Shown here in pieces: positions 61,942 through 64,000 of a DNA stretch of 64,000 nucleotides; the stretch's first letter is position 1, and every line of letters starts with the position of its first letter. The notes beneath the pieces are model-generated. The model ran no database searches. It was not told where the DNA came from and saw only the letters and a list, made by a program, of their open reading frames with translations. The position numbers and the translations under genes were made by a program. The stretch comes from Kibdelosporangium aridum (GTDB lineage Bacteria > Actinomycetota > Actinomycetes > Mycobacteriales > Pseudonocardiaceae): positions 248,001 to 312,000 of the forward strand of contig NZ_FWXV01000007.1 in assembly GCF_900176515.1 (NCBI RefSeq). The letters are read 5' to 3'.

Positions 61942-63398
61942 GCGTCCCATTTCGTCGCCGGGATGTCCTCGACGGTTGAGGAGTTCGCGGCGACGACCGT
62001 CGGCGTCACTGGATAAAGACGGCTTCCGCCGAGGAGGAAGCCAACTCCGCGACCTTCCGCCCGCATGGCCGCAGCGCCCGCCTTGATGTGCGCAGTAATC
62101 GGCGCACCGTTCAACGCCTCAGCTCGTTGGCTGATGACGACTGCGCCCATCGCTTCGGCAACCGACCGGCGGTCGACGCGCACAAACTCGTTGCCCAACA
62201 CCATGTCGAGCGTCCTTTGCGGGGACGGCATCGCGAAACCTTGCAACGTGGCGAACGCTGACTGCTTGGTCGCGCAGCCGTGCGCGGTGTGCAGATCGAG
62301 TCCGAACAACTTGAGGTCTGTCGGTTCGGCCTTGTCTCGCGTCGCGCGGATGACGTCGATCGGTATGCGGCCGCATGGATCAGTCAGCGACAGCGGCGCG
62401 TGTCCGTCCGCACGGCGGGCTAGTCCCGGTCCCTCTTCCCAAGGCCCTGGAACGACTACCGGTTCGTACGGGTGTGCGGTGAAGTCCCTGTTCCAGAAGG
62501 TGATGGTGGTGCCGCCAGCCGTCTCGTGACCGATCGCGAACGCATCCAGCGCGTCGATCCACATCCAGTCGGCGCTGAAAGCGTCCACAACGGATCGTTC
62601 GCGGCCTGTGCCGGGTTTGAAGCCGCCGTGGCCCAACATCTCGACGCCTGTTGCGAACACTGGATCTTTCGAGCGCAACACGAACTGACCGGCTCCGTTG
62701 TCGTATGCCCCGGCTCCGTTTGTGTCGGTGAACATCAGATAGAACCAGCCGTCGAGGTACAGCGCCGATGGCTGACCCGCGCCGTAAGTGTTGCTTCGAG
62801 CGACTTCATATGACGAACCGACGATCGGCTCGCCTCCCTTTGCCCGCACCCACGTAACACCGTCTGCACTCGTGGCAAGCCCGATCGCATTGCCGGAACT
62901 GTGGTCGTTCGGCGCGCCTGTGTAGTACAGGTAATACGTTCCGTTGACCCTGATCACCGACGGGTCGCACGTGTGCCGACCGTCAAAGCCTTGTCCAGCA
63001 CCGCCGAACACCGCCTGGGCGGTGGAGAAAGGGCCCGCCGGTGTGGCTGCCTCGGCGTAGAGCACATCGTCGCCCGGTGGCGGATTGCTGACCAGCTGGC
63101 TGCACCACCACATACGCACGCGGCCGCTGTCGACCATCACCGAAGGCGCGTAGTTGTATTGAGCGTTCTCCCCCGCAGCAGCGACAACCCCAGCATCCGG
63201 TCGCACATTGTCCTGGGACAACGCCCTCGGTTGCGGCGGAGGCGCCGCAGCAGGCGCGGGCGCCGGCCTAGGGGCGGATCGGGCGGGTTCAGATGCACCA
63301 CCGATGACTGCGGCCCCAACGCCATCGGCCTGTGGCGGAACCTCCGAACACGACGCCAACGCCGCTGCACCTAGCAACACCAACACCAAACGACGCAC
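61905..63398 (-). CDS. Secreted lipoprotein with five-bladed-propeller/GH43-like domain
   Basis: Lipoprotein of about 497 aa. GTG at 63398 with GGAAGG gives a lipoprotein signal (RRLVLVLLGAAALASC, Cys in the lipobox LASC). A Pro/Ala-rich linker (PAPAPAAAPPPQP) precedes a beta-propeller-like domain with YNYAPSVMVDSGRVRMWWCS, YLYYTGAPNDHSSGNAIGLATSADGVTW and PSALYLDGWFYLMFTDTNG, resembling GH43/GH117-like families. Catalytic residues cannot be assigned with confidence. The C-terminal 120 residues (TAHGCATKQSAF onward) are an extra domain without a named match. Probably a cell-surface glycan-binding or hydrolysing protein. 3' end overlaps the convergent membrane gene. Confidence 0.8.
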   Translation of the reverse strand: MRRLVLVLLGAAALASCSEVPPQADGVGAAVIGGASEPARSAPRPAPAPAAAPPPQPRALSQDNVRPDAGVVAAAGENAQYNYAPSVMVDSGRVRMWWCSQLVSNPPPGDDVLYAEAATPAGPFSTAQAVFGGAGQGFDGRHTCDPSVIRVNGTYYLYYTGAPNDHSSGNAIGLATSADGVTWVRAKGGEPIVGSSYEVARSNTYGAGQPSALYLDGWFYLMFTDTNGAGAYDNGAGQFVLRSKDPVFATGVEMLGHGGFKPGTGRERSVVDAFSADWMWIDALDAFAIGHETAGGTTITFWNRDFTAHPYEPVVVPGPWEEGPGLARRADGHAPLSLTDPCGRIPIDVIRATRDKAEPTDLKLFGLDLHTAHGCATKQSAFATLQGFAMPSPQRTLDMVLGNEFVRVDRRSVAEAMGAVVISQRAEALNGAPITAHIKAGAAAMRAEGRGVGFLLGGSRLYPVTPTVVAANSSTVEDIPATKWDAYSVGPALAVPR

Positions 63399-63542
63399 AC
63401 ACGAACCTTCCGTCACCCAGTCGGGCGACAGTCTACGGTCCTCCCATTGGGCTCGGAGTCAACGCGGCGTGATCCGCATCCCCATGTCGGCCACCTCAAT
63501 CACGACATCGGGGCCGTTCTGGGGCCACGGCCGTACCGAGAA

Positions 63543-64000
63543 TCAGCGAACCGTTGTCCGCGGCAGTACGGCATAGACGCGGTGGGGATCGTCGTAGTGA
63601 ACGCCTGTACCGACATCCAGGAAACCGAGCCGGGTGGCGAGGCGTTGGCTGGCGTCGTTGTCCCGATGGACAAGCGCCCAGACAGCTGCGAGGCGAAGCG
63701 TGTGCAACCCGTGGTCCCTGATCGCGATGGCGGCTTCGGTCGCCAGACCACGTCCTTGGTGCGCTGTGCCGAGATACCACCCGATCTCGGCCACATCGCC
63801 GGGAAGTTCCCACGACGGACGCAAGTGACCGATACCCACCAGGATGTCGTCCTCGACGAAAGCCCAATGCCCCATGCCAGTTGGCCCGTCATAGGCCAGC
63901 CTGCGGTCGATCATCTTGTCCACCCACCCAGGCTCCTGCACGTCCTTGCGCAGGAAGCGCGTCAGCTCCGGGTCGCTGAAGATGTCTCGCACGTCACGCC
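63543..64000 (-). CDS. GNAT-family N-acetyltransferase (partial, runs off right edge)
   Basis: RimJ/RimL-like GNAT acetyltransferase, 152 codons visible. The frame stays open upstream of GTG 63992 to the edge (RDVRDIFSDPELTRFL), so the true start is probably outside the window. Core motifs are GHWAFVEDDILVGIGHL, VAEIGWYLGTAHQGRGLATEAA (acetyl-CoA pyrophosphate loop) and NDASQRLATRLGFLDVG. The target is unknown; relatives acetylate ribosomal proteins or small amines. In-frame sequence continues for 27 codons after the stop. Confidence 0.88.
   Translation of the reverse strand, partial: RDVRDIFSDPELTRFLRKDVQEPGWVDKMIDRRLAYDGPTGMGHWAFVEDDILVGIGHLRPSWELPGDVAEIGWYLGTAHQGRGLATEAAIAIRDHGLHTLRLAAVWALVHRDNDASQRLATRLGFLDVGTGVHYDDPHRVYAVLPRTTVR

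Overview
This window is chromosomal DNA from a high-GC Gram-positive bacterium, most likely an actinomycete of the Pseudonocardiaceae type; I cannot fix the genus from sequence alone. The evidence is the GC-rich third codon positions, frequent GTG starts, long runs of genes joined by 4-nt ATGA/GTGA overlaps, and actinobacterial marker genes: actinobacterial integration host factor mihF, bldD, a PGKGP-type EF-P, a PriA without helicase motifs, and a pyr operon with a small membrane gene between pyrC and carA. I see no rRNA or tRNA gene, CRISPR array, prophage or insertion sequence.

The backbone follows, from right to left on the minus strand, the conserved gene order known from Mycobacterium tuberculosis: pyrR-pyrB-pyrC-(membrane gene)-carA-carB-pyrF (58.3-49.7 kb), mihF-gmk-rpoZ-coaBC-metK (49.6-45.9 kb), priA (44.8-42.8 kb), def-fmt-rsmB (23.2-20.3 kb), rpe-ribE-ribBA-ribH-PH-domain gene (18.7-15.1 kb), then uvrC-rapZ-yvcK at the left edge. 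To the right of pyrR lie bldD and the nusB-efp-pepQ-membrane-protein block, which is also conserved in actinobacteria. ribD is missing from its usual place between rpe and ribE.

Accessory blocks interrupt this backbone. At 4.1-14.9 kb there are a secreted beta-propeller protein, a FIST sensor gene next to a GAF-GGDEF diguanylate cyclase gene, an SDR epimerase, an alpha/beta hydrolase and a secreted GH95 fucosidase. At 23.2-42.8 kb there are a GH28 enzyme, a frameshifted thiolase divergent from an hxlR-paaI pair, a GH18 chitinase with DasR-type sites, gamma-glutamyltransferase, an arginine/guanidino catabolic operon (symporter, guanidinobutyrase/agmatinase, 2-ketoarginine-decarboxylase-like enzyme, aldehyde dehydrogenase, divergent PucR regulator), two sigma factors and a carboxylate-amine ligase. 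A secreted lipoprotein and a partial GNAT gene close the right edge. The accessory genes suit a soil saprophyte that degrades fungal and plant polymers and recycles nitrogen.

Regulation can be read in several places: a PyrR-binding loop next to the pyrR Shine-Dalgarno, a BldD-type box before bldD, DasR-like dre repeats before the chitinase, a LacI-type operator before GH28, nested inverted repeats between hxlR and the thiolase, and strong intrinsic terminators. The most unusual observation is a set of AT-rich words (core ATCGGATA, longest form TATCGGATACGAAA) recurring across the window in intergenic DNA and, in different reading frames, inside unrelated genes. No single dramatic new system is evident; the motif families, the FIST-GGDEF pair and the guanidino operon are the best leads.
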